From Planctomycetota bacterium (GTDB lineage Bacteria > Planctomycetota > UBA1135 > GCA-002748355), in the NCBI GenBank assembly GCA_002748355.1, contig PDSF01000028.1, positions 62,001-126,000 on the forward strand: a stretch of 64,000 nt of DNA, read 5' to 3'. The notes under the pieces are model-generated. The model ran no database searches and was not told where the DNA came from. It worked only from the letters and a program-made list of their open reading frames with translations. A program made the position numbers and the translations under genes. This document shows positions 1-8,488 of the stretch, piece after piece (positions within the stretch are counted from its first letter, which is position 1; each line of letters starts with the position of its first letter).

Positions 1-358
1 CGGCGATGCCGGGAAGCTCGGGGTCTTCGGCCAGGCGCCTGAGGAGGATTCCCTCGGTCACGAAGACCAGGCGTGTGGCGTTGGAGAGCTTGCGCTCATG
101 GCGAACGATGAAGCCCACCTCGTCTCCGAGTCGGCCGCCTCGCTCCTGGGCGACGAAGCGCGCGGCAGCACGCGCGGCGATGCGCCGTGGCTCGAGCACC
201 CAGATTTCGCCGGCGCTCTCGGGGAGGCGATCGAGGAGGGCGGCGGGGACGCGGGTGGTCTTACCCGAACCTGGGCTGGCCCCGAGCACCAGGGCGCGAT
301 CGTGGATCACTTGCTGGGTGATCGCCGGCAGGGACTGGTCGATGGGGAAGGAGGGCAC
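1..358 (-). CDS. hrpB: HrpB-type ATP-dependent DExH helicase, N-terminal fragment (runs off the window)
   Basis: Reading the minus strand from a GTG at 358 gives an open frame to the window edge, so only about 119 N-terminal residues are visible. They carry a Walker A motif GASPGSGKTT (about residue 23), the motif Ia-like EPRRIAARAAARFVA, and TEGILLRRLAEDPEL, all in the order and spacing seen in HrpB-family DExH helicases. HrpB proteins are cytoplasmic NTP-dependent RNA/DNA helicases of poorly defined role. The start lies 24 bp after the uup stop, so the two are probably one operon. The GTG start was chosen because it directly precedes the conserved region and no ATG is near. Confidence 0.75.
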   Translation of the reverse strand, partial: MPSFPIDQSLPAITQQVIHDRALVLGASPGSGKTTRVPAALLDRLPESAGEIWVLEPRRIAARAAARFVAQERGGRLGDEVGFIVRHERKLSNATRLVFVTEGILLRRLAEDPELPGIA

Positions 359-381
359 GGTGCTTTGGCGGAATCGACTCG

Positions 382-2313
382 CTAACCCGGGTCGGCGGCG
401 AGCTCCTCGAGTTCTTCCCAGCGGGCGTACTGGCTCTGCAGTTGCTCTTCGAGGCGCTTGCGCTCGCGGCCGAGTTCTTCGGCCTCGCCGCCGCCTTTGC
501 GGTAGAGTTCGGGATTGGCGAGTTCCTCGTCGATCTTGGCGATGCGGGTTTCGAACTCCTCGATTTGGGCGGGTAGAGCTTCGAGTTCCTGCTGCTCCTT
601 GTAGCTGATGCGCTTGCGGGCGCGGGCGGCCGGGCGGGGAGGCGTTACTTGGCCCTTGCGCTTTTTGTCGGCGGCTTCGGCCTGGGCCCGCTCGGCTTCG
701 TGTTCGGCAGCGAGTTTTTCGAGCAGGCTGCTGACGTCTCCGGCGTGGAAGCGGTGCTTGGCGCCGTGGCCGATGTGGAGGATGCGTGTAGCCACTCGAT
801 CCAGGAACCAGCGGTCGTGGCTGACGATGAGGGCGCTGCCTTCGAAGGCGATCAAGGCTTCTTCGAGGACCCGCAGGGTCGTTAGGTCGAGGTCGTTGCT
901 TGGCTCGTCGAGGATCAGGACGTTGCCGCCGATGGCCAGGAGTTTGGCGATCAGCACGCGGTTGCGCTCGCCACCGGAGAGCTGGCCGATCTTGGAGCGG
1001 ATGGTCTCTGGCGTGAAGAGGAAGCGCTCAAGGTAGGACTCGACCCGCATCTTGCGTCCGGCGAAGGCGATGGAGTCGCCGTCGCCAGCGAGCTCTTCGG
1101 TGACCGTCAGCTTGTCGTCGAGCTGACTGCGGGCCTGGTCTAGGAAGGAGAAGCTCACGGTGCTGCCAATGTTGACCTTGCCGGCATCGGGCTTGATTAG
1201 CCCCATGCATAGCTGCACCAGGGTGCTCTTGCCGGCTCCGTTGGGGCCGACGATGCCCAGGCGTTCGCCGCGGCCGAGTTCCAGGTCGAGCCCGGAGAGT
1301 ATGGCTTTGTTGCCGTAGGATTTGCTGACCCCCTCCAGCTCGAGCACCCGTTCGCCCAGCCTGCTGGTGCAGGGGATTTCGAAGTCGACCTCGCCAAGCG
1401 AGGCCTCGGGGACGGCGTCGGCCAGCTGGTGGTAGGCCTGGATGCGCGACTTGGACTTGGAGCTGCGGGCGGGGGGGCCACGGCGCATCCACTCGGTCTC
1501 TCGGCGCAGGAGGTTTTGGCGGGTGGCTTCGCTCTTCTGCTCGCGCTCGAGGCGGGCGGCCCGAGCTTGCAGATACTCGGCGTAGCCGCCTTCGGACTCG
1601 TGGAGCTGGGCTCGGTCGAGCTCGACCACCCGGGTGACGATGCGGTCGAGGAAGTAGCGGTCGTGGGTGATCAGGACCAGGGCCGCCTTGGTCGCGGCCA
1701 GATGCTCTTCGAGCCAGGCGATGGTCTCGGCATCCAGGTGGTTGGTGGGTTCGTCGAGGAGGAGCAGGTCCGGCTCTGAGATCAGTAGGCGGGCGAGGGC
1801 GACCCGGCGACATTCGCCGCCTGAGAGCTGGCCGCAGGTCGCGTCTAGGCGCTCAAGGCCGACGGCGTCGAGGATGGCTTCGACGCGGTGTTCGACCTCG
1901 TGGCCCCCGAGTTCGTCGAGGCGGTCTTCGAGGCGGCTTTGCCGAGCGAGGAGGCGCTGCAGTTCTTCGGGGCTGCAGTCGGGCTCCGCCATCGCCAGGT
2001 GCAGGGCGTCCAGCTGGTGCAGGACCTTGCCTCGCTCACCCAGCCCTTCGCGGGCGGCATCCCGGACACTGGCCCCTGGATCGAGCTCGGGCACCTGCTC
2101 GAGATAGCCAATGCGAAGGCCCTTTTTGAGCGTGCGTTGACCGGAGTCCGGCTCTTCGCGGCCGGCAAGGATACGGAGCAAGGTGGATTTCCCGGCGCCG
2201 TTGGCGCCGAGCACCCCGAGTCGATCGCCCTCGGCAAGCAGGAGGGAGATGGAGCGCAGGATGTCGCGGTCGCCGTAGCGCAGAGAAAGGTCTTCGAGTC
2301 CGAGTAATGCCAT
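382..2313 (-). CDS. uup: ABC-F family ATPase, Uup-like
   Basis: This 643-residue protein has two ABC ATPase domains and no membrane segments, the ABC-F layout. The first domain has Walker A GANGAGKST (residues 36-44), signature LSGGE and Walker B LLLLDEPTNHLD. The second has GPNGAGKST, LSGGERNRV and LILDEPSNDLD. A charged C-terminal coiled coil (about the last 80 residues, rich in E/K/R) matches the Uup C-terminal domain that binds DNA or the ribosome. ABC-F proteins act on translating ribosomes or, for Uup, also affect precise transposon excision. It is followed 24 bp downstream by the helicase gene and is divergent from the histidine kinase at 2634. Confidence 0.9.
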   Translation of the reverse strand: MALLGLEDLSLRYGDRDILRSISLLLAEGDRLGVLGANGAGKSTLLRILAGREEPDSGQRTLKKGLRIGYLEQVPELDPGASVRDAAREGLGERGKVLHQLDALHLAMAEPDCSPEELQRLLARQSRLEDRLDELGGHEVEHRVEAILDAVGLERLDATCGQLSGGECRRVALARLLISEPDLLLLDEPTNHLDAETIAWLEEHLAATKAALVLITHDRYFLDRIVTRVVELDRAQLHESEGGYAEYLQARAARLEREQKSEATRQNLLRRETEWMRRGPPARSSKSKSRIQAYHQLADAVPEASLGEVDFEIPCTSRLGERVLELEGVSKSYGNKAILSGLDLELGRGERLGIVGPNGAGKSTLVQLCMGLIKPDAGKVNIGSTVSFSFLDQARSQLDDKLTVTEELAGDGDSIAFAGRKMRVESYLERFLFTPETIRSKIGQLSGGERNRVLIAKLLAIGGNVLILDEPSNDLDLTTLRVLEEALIAFEGSALIVSHDRWFLDRVATRILHIGHGAKHRFHAGDVSSLLEKLAAEHEAERAQAEAADKKRKGQVTPPRPAARARKRISYKEQQELEALPAQIEEFETRIAKIDEELANPELYRKGGGEAEELGRERKRLEEQLQSQYARWEELEELAADPG

Positions 2314-2633
2314 TGGGGCTTCGGAGCTTATCGCCAGCCCTGAAGTTCGCGAACTCTGAGCTCAACGGAGCCTCGGGCCTAGTCGGCGAAGGCGGCCTGG
2401 GCGTTGAGACGGCGGGCGAGGACCGCGGCTTTGCCGGGGATGGCGTCTTGGGCAGCGCAGGGAGGAAAGAGCTGTCCCCTTCGCCTGTTATGGATTCGGG
2501 TCAGGTTTTTTGCCCTTTGTCACGCGAATTGACAGGTTTGTGTCCGGAATACGATTATGGATTCTTGGCCTTGCGCTTGGGAGTGGGCGTAGCATCGGCT
2601 CCACTTTTCTCTCTCCTGTGGCTGGCTCTCTTC
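2314..2633. other. Divergent intergenic region between uup and the hybrid kinase
   Basis: About 320 bp separate the uup start from the chosen kinase start. The plus-strand frame of the kinase stays open through it, but the translation up to the ATG at 2634 looks unlike the following GAF region and contains a promoter-like sequence (see 2529-2558). I therefore treat it as non-coding. No RNA gene was recognised. Confidence 0.5.
2529..2558 (+). promoter_or_regulatory. Candidate sigma-70 promoter for the hybrid kinase
   Basis: TTGACA at 2529-2534 is followed by TACGAT (2550-2555, 15-bp spacer) or GATTAT (2553-2558, 18-bp spacer). Transcription would start near 2562-2566, about 70 bp before the ATG at 2634. 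This is one of the few consensus -35 hexamers in the window. Confidence 0.45.
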
Positions 2634-4829
2634 ATGCGAGATTCCTTCGCGTCCCCTGAGCTTCTGATCGAGGCTCGGGCGACTCTGGCTCGTGCAGCTA
2701 TCGATGACCCCGAGCTGGATCTGGCGGAGCTGGCCCTGCTTCCAGGTCCGGTATTCGTCGAGCGCCTGCCTCGGCTTTTGAAGGTGGCGCTAGGGGCCGA
2801 TTACGTGTTCTTGGCGACGCCTTCGGGCAAGGACTGGAGCCGGATGCAGAGCATCGGTTCCGTTGGGCCCGACGGGGTCATGCCGCAGTTTGAATACGAT
2901 CTCCACTGCTCGCCCTGCTCCGATGTTTTGCAGGGGGAGCCCTGCTGCTTCCGAGGAGATCTCGCTCGCCTTTTCCCCGACGACGAGCTGCTCCAGGGCT
3001 TGGAGCTGAGGGCCTATGCCGGCAACCCGCTGCTCGACGATGCTGGACAAGCTCTGGGCATCGTGGCCGCTTGCTTTTCCGAGGAGATCTCCGAAGAGCA
3101 CGGCGAGCTTTGCTTGGCGGTGATGCACCTGGTCTGCGAACGCCTGCACGCCTACCTCGAATGTTCTCGCGTCGAAGCTGAGCATCAGGCTCTGATCGAT
3201 ATCGGCTCTGTCGATAGCTCGGAGATACTGCGCGATCTCGTCCAGCTGCTACAGAGTCGGCTTGATCTCGACCACTCCTTCTTGCTGGTGCCGGAGGGCC
3301 CTGCAGGGCTGCATGTGCTGGCGAGTATCCGGGGGGGGCATGCGGACCCCGGGTTTTCCCTATTGCGGCGGGGCACAGCTTTCGAAGAGCTTCGGGGCGA
3401 GAGCGAGGTCTTCCTTCCCCATTCACTGGCGGAGCGTTACCCAAGCGAGCCTTGGCTTACAGTGCTCGGCGACGAGGCGCTTTGGGCCCGCCAGCTCGAA
3501 GACAAGCAGGGCCGGATTCTGGGCATCTTCGGACTGTCACACGGGTCCGAACTCATGCCCGCGATGCCAAAGTCGAAGCTGCTGCCGATCTTTGCCCAGC
3601 GCTTTCGAGCCGAGCTGCTCCGGCGGCGGGCCGAGGAGGATCGCTCCGATGTCGAGCGCCGGCTACTGGAGTCTCGACACCATGAACAGCTGTCGATTCT
3701 CGCGGGTGGAGTCGCTCATGACTTCAGGAATCTACTGACCGGTATTGTCGGCCAGGCCGAGTTTGCGCGCGCCGAGCTGGAAGGAGAGCATCATGCCTGC
3801 GTCCACCTCGATCGCCTGCTAGTGATGGCCGAGCGTGCCGGCCAGCTTTGTCACCATTTGCAGGCCTATGCCGGACGTCGCCCGCTGGATCGCCGCATTG
3901 TCGATGTGCGGGCTTTGATCGAAGAGCAGATCCAGCAACTCGATCCGAGCTTGACCCGGCGGGTGCGGATCGATCTCAGCCCCATGCCCGATCCGCTTCC
4001 GGTGCAGGCCGATCCTGGGCAGCTGTCCATGGCTTTCGGTGAACTCTTGCGCAGTGTTTGCGCCGAGGGCATGTCGGGCGTCGGTCGGGCGCGACTACAA
4101 GTCTGCGTCGAACTGGTCGAGCTGTCGGGCAAGGATCTGCGCCAGCTCGGCTTTGGCGACGAACTCCAGGCTGGTCCCTATGTGAGGCTACGGCTCAACG
4201 GCATGCGCCAGGTCGTGCCGACCGAGCCGGAACGGCTGCAGGACCCCTATTTCACCAGCAAGATTCGGCCGCAGCGCCGAGCCGCTTCGGGCTTGGCCTT
4301 GGCTACGGTGATTGGGATTGCCCGCAAGCATGGCGGCGCCTTGCTCTTGCCTGATTCTGGGGCCGAGCAGGGGGAGCTTGAGCTGCTGCTCTTGCTACCA
4401 ATGGCGGGAAAGCTCGCGGGCGAGCGGAAGCAGGAGGAGACTGCCAGCACTGCGGAGCGAAGCACTCGGCGAGTCCTCGTCGTGGACGACGAGCAGGTCG
4501 TGCGCGAAGTGGCCTCGCTAGGTCTGACAAGGCACGGCTACGAGGTCGACACCGTGGCCTCAGGCGCTGAGGCTCTGGAACTTCTGGTCGAAGGGGCCGA
4601 AGCCTACGAACTCCTGCTGCTGGATTTGTCGATGCCAGGCGGGCTGGACGGACTAGAGGTGATTCTGCAGTTGCGGGGGGCTGGCCGGAAGCTGCCGATC
4701 ATCCTGATGAGTGGGATGTTGGAGAGCCGAGCCCAGAAGTGCCTTGAGGAATTTGACGACGTGCGCTTTCTCGAGAAGCCCTTCCGCAACGCGCGGCTCC
4801 TTGAGTCGGTCGACCAGGTTTTTTCCTGA
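2634..4829 (+). CDS. Soluble hybrid histidine kinase: two GAF-like domains, degenerate HATPase, receiver
   Basis: A 731-residue protein without membrane segments. Two GAF-like sensor regions (about 10-180 and 185-330) precede a dimerisation/phosphoacceptor box GGVAHDFRNLLTGI with the His near residue 362. The following ATPase region keeps an F-box-like DPYFTSK and a G2-like ASGLALA. However, the N-box (FGELLRSVCAEGM) lacks the usual Asn, and the DxGxG motif is replaced by LNGMRQVVPTE. The C-terminal receiver (about 615-731) looks intact: VVDDE, phosphoacceptor Asp in LLLDLSMPG (about 664), MSG and EKPF. The frame is open upstream to 2307, inside uup, but a promoter-like site at 2529-2558 favours the ATG at 2634. 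It may be a low-activity kinase or a phosphatase/relay protein. Confidence 0.75.
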   Translation: MRDSFASPELLIEARATLARAAIDDPELDLAELALLPGPVFVERLPRLLKVALGADYVFLATPSGKDWSRMQSIGSVGPDGVMPQFEYDLHCSPCSDVLQGEPCCFRGDLARLFPDDELLQGLELRAYAGNPLLDDAGQALGIVAACFSEEISEEHGELCLAVMHLVCERLHAYLECSRVEAEHQALIDIGSVDSSEILRDLVQLLQSRLDLDHSFLLVPEGPAGLHVLASIRGGHADPGFSLLRRGTAFEELRGESEVFLPHSLAERYPSEPWLTVLGDEALWARQLEDKQGRILGIFGLSHGSELMPAMPKSKLLPIFAQRFRAELLRRRAEEDRSDVERRLLESRHHEQLSILAGGVAHDFRNLLTGIVGQAEFARAELEGEHHACVHLDRLLVMAERAGQLCHHLQAYAGRRPLDRRIVDVRALIEEQIQQLDPSLTRRVRIDLSPMPDPLPVQADPGQLSMAFGELLRSVCAEGMSGVGRARLQVCVELVELSGKDLRQLGFGDELQAGPYVRLRLNGMRQVVPTEPERLQDPYFTSKIRPQRRAASGLALATVIGIARKHGGALLLPDSGAEQGELELLLLLPMAGKLAGERKQEETASTAERSTRRVLVVDDEQVVREVASLGLTRHGYEVDTVASGAEALELLVEGAEAYELLLLDLSMPGGLDGLEVILQLRGAGRKLPIILMSGMLESRAQKCLEEFDDVRFLEKPFRNARLLESVDQVFS

Positions 4830-4906
4830 GCGGGCAGTCGAGGGGCCGAGACGGCGTCGAGGGTCGGAGTCGGCCATGAGGCTTTGGCTTCGGCGCTTGC
4901 TGTTTA

Positions 4907-4935
4907 TTGCGACGGCTGCCCTGGCTCGCTATCAT
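4907..4935 (+). promoter_or_regulatory. Candidate promoter for ffh
   Basis: TTGCGA at 4907-4912 and TATCAT at 4930-4935 are separated by 17 bp, a good sigma-70-type match. The start would fall near 4942, about 70 bp before the ffh ATG. Confidence 0.55.
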
Positions 4936-5012
4936 CCTCCGCCCTTTTCCACCCGGAGCACCCTGCCCGGGTTCCCTCTCGCCCCGCTGCTGCCTAGCGA
5001 GACCTTGCCCGC

Positions 5013-6452
5013 ATGTTCGATTCGCTGACAGGAGCGCTGAACAAGGCCTTCGACCTCTTCCGCGGTGAGAAAAAACTCACTGAGGAGAATGTCGCAGCAG
5101 GCCTCAAGCTAGTCCGTAAGGCCCTGCTTGAGGCGGACGTGCACTTCAAGGTTGCCAAGGGCTTCGTTGCTCGCGTGAAGGAGCGGGCCATCGGTCAGGA
5201 GCTGATCGACAAGGTCGAGCCGGCGCAGCAGTTCATCAAGCTCTGCAGTGACGAACTCAGCCAAATGATGGGGCCGGAGTCGGCAACGATTCCGATTCCC
5301 TCCAATGGGCCGGCAATCGTGATGATGGCCGGGCTCCAGGGCTCGGGCAAGACCACGACCTGCGCCAAGCTCGCCCACTACTACCGCAAGCGCAAGAAGA
5401 AGAAGCCGCTGCTCGTCGCGGCCGACCTCCAGCGCCCCGCTGCCGTGGATCAGCTGGAGACCCTGGGCAAGCAGCTCGGTATCGACGTCTACAGCGAGGG
5501 GGCCAAGGGCAAGCCTCCCGAGCTCTGCCGGCGTGGCGTCGAGCACGCAACGAAGATGGGACACGATTTCGTGATCCTTGACACTGCCGGGCGCCTGCAC
5601 ATCGACGAGAAGCTCATGCAGGAGCTTGAGGACATCGTCGGCAGGGCGAAGCCGAGTTCGGTGGTCCTCGTCTGCGATGCGATGACCGGCCAGGACGCCG
5701 TCAACTCCGCCAAGGAGTTCCACGAGCGCCTGCCACTGACCGGGGTGATCCTGACCAAGCTGGATGGCGATAGCCGCGGCGGCGCGGCGATGAGCGTCAA
5801 GGAGATCACCGGGGCGCCGGTGCTCTTCGCTGGTGTCGGGGAGAAAACCGAAGACCTCGAAGAGTTCCATCCTGAGCGCATGGCCTCGCGCATCCTTGGC
5901 ATGGGCGACGTCGTGTCCCTGGTCGAAAAGGCGCAGGAGGTCGTTGACGAGAAGGAAGCGGAGAAGGCGGCCAAGAAGCTGATGAAGGGCCGCTTCACCT
6001 TCGACGACTTCCTCAAGCAAATGCAGATGGTCAAGAAGCTCGGCCCGCTGAAGAAGGTCTTCGGCATGTTGCCGGGCATGGGACAGGCGCTGAAGGACGT
6101 CGAGATCGACGACAAGCACTTCGCGCGGCTTGAGGCGATGATCCTCTCGATGACGCCGTATGAGCGTGCCAACCCCGATCAGATCGATACTCCCCGTCGT
6201 CGCCGCATTGCTCGCGGTAGCGGCAACGATTTGCAGGCCGTCCATGGCCTAATCAAGCAGTTCAAGCAGATGCAGAAGCTCTTCGGCAAGCTGGGTAAGG
6301 GAGGCGCACTGCCGCCCGCACTCGGCGGTGGTGCCAAGAAGGGCTTCCGCCCCGGCCAGGGCATGCCCGGCGGGGGTGCATTCCCCGGTGGCGGTTTCCC
6401 AGGCGGCGCAATGCCGCCCCGGCGACCCTTCTTCGCGCAGGAGGGGCGATGA
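5013..6452 (+). CDS. ffh: Signal recognition particle GTPase Ffh (SRP54)
   Basis: Ffh binds SRP RNA and hydrophobic signal peptides on nascent chains and delivers them to FtsY at the membrane. The 479-residue protein has the N domain (1-90), the GTPase G domain with GLQGSGKTTT (about residue 110), DTAGRLHIDE and TKLDGDSRGG, and a methionine-rich M domain starting near FTFDDFLKQM with the conserved LPGMG. The tail after about residue 425 is a Gly/Pro/Met-rich low-complexity stretch ending in basic residues, longer than in E. coli. It precedes rpsP, a common bacterial order, but rimM, trmD and rplS do not follow. Confidence 0.97.
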   Translation: MFDSLTGALNKAFDLFRGEKKLTEENVAAGLKLVRKALLEADVHFKVAKGFVARVKERAIGQELIDKVEPAQQFIKLCSDELSQMMGPESATIPIPSNGPAIVMMAGLQGSGKTTTCAKLAHYYRKRKKKKPLLVAADLQRPAAVDQLETLGKQLGIDVYSEGAKGKPPELCRRGVEHATKMGHDFVILDTAGRLHIDEKLMQELEDIVGRAKPSSVVLVCDAMTGQDAVNSAKEFHERLPLTGVILTKLDGDSRGGAAMSVKEITGAPVLFAGVGEKTEDLEEFHPERMASRILGMGDVVSLVEKAQEVVDEKEAEKAAKKLMKGRFTFDDFLKQMQMVKKLGPLKKVFGMLPGMGQALKDVEIDDKHFARLEAMILSMTPYERANPDQIDTPRRRRIARGSGNDLQAVHGLIKQFKQMQKLFGKLGKGGALPPALGGGAKKGFRPGQGMPGGGAFPGGGFPGGAMPPRRPFFAQEGR

Positions 6453-6470
6453 GCACGACTCCTTGCCTAG

Positions 6471-6530
6471 CTCTGGGCCTAACTCTGGGCCTAACTCGCT
6501 CTGGGCCTAGCTCCTTGCCTAGCTCTGCTT
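6471..6530. repeat. 12-bp imperfect tandem repeat after ffh
   Basis: The 12-bp unit CTCTGGGCCTAA occurs at 6471-6482 and 6483-6494 exactly, and diverged copies (CTCTGGGCCTAGCTC, CTTGCCTAGCTCTG) flank it. The array begins about 20 bp after the ffh stop. A 77-codon frame (6449-6682) overlapping the ffh stop crosses it but has no recognisable protein features. Confidence 0.75.
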
Positions 6531-6712
6531 CAGAGAGCTTCCTCCTGCCCGGGCCGGAGCTGTTTGATGACTCATTCCGAAGCGTCTCCGGTCCGAGGGC
6601 TCCTCGACCGGCGCGTGTTTCCTGTCTGCTGCGCGTGCCAGCTGATCATCAACGGCCGTGCGCACGCCGTCCCGATTTCTAACTGAGAGAGCCCCGAAGA
6701 GGGAACCCCCCA

Positions 6713-7138
6713 ATGAGTGTCAAGATTCGACTGACCCGTACGGGTCGACGTAACCGTGCTTGCTTCCGCCTCGTCGCCATCGACAGCCGCAATCCGCGTG
6801 ATGGCCGTGTCCTTGAAAACCTCGGCCTCTATGACCCGGTTGCGGCACGTGTGGATGACCAGCTTCGCCTCAATGGCGAGCGCATCATCGAGTGGGTCAA
6901 GAACGGTGCGATCTTGAGCGAGACCGCCGCCAGCTTGTGCCGACGATCGGGAATCGAGATTCCGAAGAAGGAAAAGAAGCGTAAGGCTCGCAAGCGTAAG
7001 CCTTCGGCCGAACTCACGGCCAAGCGAGAAGCTCGCGACCGCGGCCTCTACAAGGCCAAGAAGGAGCGGCGCGAGGCACGCATCGCCGCCAAGAAGGCCG
7101 CTGCTGCAGCCGAGTCCGAAGGTAACGGCGAGTCCTGA
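6713..7138 (+). CDS. rpsP: Ribosomal protein bS16 with long basic C-terminal tail
   Basis: The first 80 residues are a standard bS16 (VKIRLTRTGRRNRACFRLV, then NLGLYDP), a 30S subunit protein needed for assembly. At 141 residues it is much longer than the usual 80-90. The remaining 55 or so residues are almost only Lys, Arg, Ala and Glu, predicted helical or disordered. The ATG is preceded by a purine-rich GAAGAGGGA. It follows ffh after a 260-bp gap. Confidence 0.95.
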   Translation: MSVKIRLTRTGRRNRACFRLVAIDSRNPRDGRVLENLGLYDPVAARVDDQLRLNGERIIEWVKNGAILSETAASLCRRSGIEIPKKEKKRKARKRKPSAELTAKREARDRGLYKAKKERREARIAAKKAAAAAESEGNGES

Positions 7139-7147
7139 CCCTTTTTT

Positions 7148-7163
7148 GCCCGGTTCGCCGGGC
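7148..7163. terminator. Hairpin after rpsP (GCCCGG-TTCG-CCGGGC)
   Basis: A perfect 6-bp G+C stem closed by a TTCG tetraloop lies 10 bp after the rpsP stop. A T6 run precedes the stem, and no T-run follows on the plus strand, so it is not a canonical intrinsic terminator. It may be a 3' stabilising hairpin or a Rho-assisted end. Confidence 0.5.
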
Positions 7164-7272
7164 TCTGTCGGGACGGGCGAGACCACGGTCTTCTTGAGGG
7201 AGGCCGTGGCGTAGATCGCACGCCCCTCGCGTCAGACGCAATCGTTTCGCTTCCGTGAATCCGGAGGATCTC

Positions 7273-8454
7273 TTGGCGAGTAAGCGCAAGGCCTCAAAGA
7301 AGAAGGCCAAAAAATCGGCGGCGAAGAGTACGCCGAAGGCCGAGCCCAAGAAGAGCTCGGCGAAAAAAGAGCCGACCAGTTCGGCGAAGAAGGCCAAGGC
7401 GGGGGGCAAGAGCAGCTCGAAGAATGCTGTGAAGAAGGCTGCCACCAAGGCCAGTAAGAAGAGCACAGCTAAAGCCAGCAAGAAGGCTGCGGCAAAGGGA
7501 CGTGTACGCAAGAAGAGCGCTGTCGTCGAGACCAAGGTCGTCGATGCGAGCGCTAAAACGGCGAAGGTGGCGGCTCCCGCCGAGAAGGCGAAGAAGACGA
7601 CTAGCAAGAAGGCGGCTAAGGCGAAGCCTGAACCAAAGCCGGAAGAGAAGAAGGTGGAGGAAAAGAACCATCGCCTCCGCTCTCAGCCGGTCGAAGTTCA
7701 GGAGATCGACGTTCGCATTGCTCGCGAGCGTTATTCGCGGATCAAGCCTTTCACTCCGCGCTCCTTCGGTCCCGACCCCAAGAAGGGTCCGAAGCCGAAC
7801 GATCTTCGCGACACGCTCAACCGGAACATGGGGAAGGCGCTGCCGCTCTCGGCACGCAATCGTCCCAGCACGGTGGTTGAGTTGGGCATCTTTGCGATCT
7901 TCGCTCTCGGTGCGAAGTCGGCAAAGGCCGCCCTCGAAGCGACCAAGCGCTGCGTGACCAACTTCGCCGATTGGAATGAGTTCCGGATCAGCGAGCCCTA
8001 CGAGTTCTGCGAGTTCTTGGAAGATCTGAACATTCCCGAGCTCTACGACCGCTGCGAACGAGTGCTGCACTTCGTGGGGGACGTCTACCAAGACATGAAC
8101 GAGGTCACGCTTGAGCACCTGCGCGACTGCACGCCCGACGACAGACTCGAACTGCTGTCGCGCTACCAGTCACTCGGTCCTGCTCTGACCCATTACCTCG
8201 GGCTTGCGATCCAGGACTTCGAAGGCGTGATCTTCCACTACTCCTGGGCCCGAGTCGGGCAGCGTAGTGGTGTTCTCGGGCGTTCCAACTCGCCCAAGAC
8301 ACTTGGCGCCAACTTGATGAAGGCCTTCAAGGGCAATGATCTGCTGTCGGTCCAGGTCAACATGATCGAACTGGGCGAAGAGATTTGCACTTCGGTACGG
8401 CCGAACTGCAAGAGCTGCTGCCTCGTGCAGATGTGCGTCAACCGTAAGGTCTAG
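7273..8454 (+). CDS. Endonuclease III-like [4Fe-4S] protein with histone H1-like N-terminal tail
   Basis: Residues 1-135 of this 393-residue protein are Lys/Ala/Ser-rich, like histone H1 or chlamydial Hc1 tails. The C-terminal 260 residues resemble the HhH-GPD DNA glycosylase fold. They end in four cysteines spaced C-x6-C-x2-C-x5-C (about residues 372-388), the exact endonuclease III iron-sulfur loop pattern. The helix-hairpin-helix Lys and the catalytic Asp are not recognisable; the corresponding segment reads VIFHYSWARVGQR. It may be a DNA-binding but non-glycosylase relative. A TTG at 7273 with GGAGG six bases upstream was chosen over the in-frame GTG at 7255. Family assignment is inference from the Cys spacing and fold-level similarity. 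Confidence 0.65.
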   Translation: MASKRKASKKKAKKSAAKSTPKAEPKKSSAKKEPTSSAKKAKAGGKSSSKNAVKKAATKASKKSTAKASKKAAAKGRVRKKSAVVETKVVDASAKTAKVAAPAEKAKKTTSKKAAKAKPEPKPEEKKVEEKNHRLRSQPVEVQEIDVRIARERYSRIKPFTPRSFGPDPKKGPKPNDLRDTLNRNMGKALPLSARNRPSTVVELGIFAIFALGAKSAKAALEATKRCVTNFADWNEFRISEPYEFCEFLEDLNIPELYDRCERVLHFVGDVYQDMNEVTLEHLRDCTPDDRLELLSRYQSLGPALTHYLGLAIQDFEGVIFHYSWARVGQRSGVLGRSNSPKTLGANLMKAFKGNDLLSVQVNMIELGEEICTSVRPNCKSCCLVQMCVNRKV

Positions 8455-8488
8455 TGCCATGGCGAACAGCTTCGAAGCAGGGCGTTAG

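Noticed and set aside
5109..6245. A 378-codon open frame antisense to ffh
   Set aside because: Composition artefact of ffh codon bias; no family features.
6449..6682. A 77-codon plus frame overlapping the ffh stop (ATGA)
   Set aside because: Overlap looks like coupling, but the product crosses a 12-bp repeat array and is Ser/Pro/Leu-rich without homologue-like features.
6453..6712. An SRP RNA gene near ffh
   Set aside because: No SRP RNA-like conserved loop (GGTCAGGTCCGGAAGG-like) was found in this gap or upstream of ffh.
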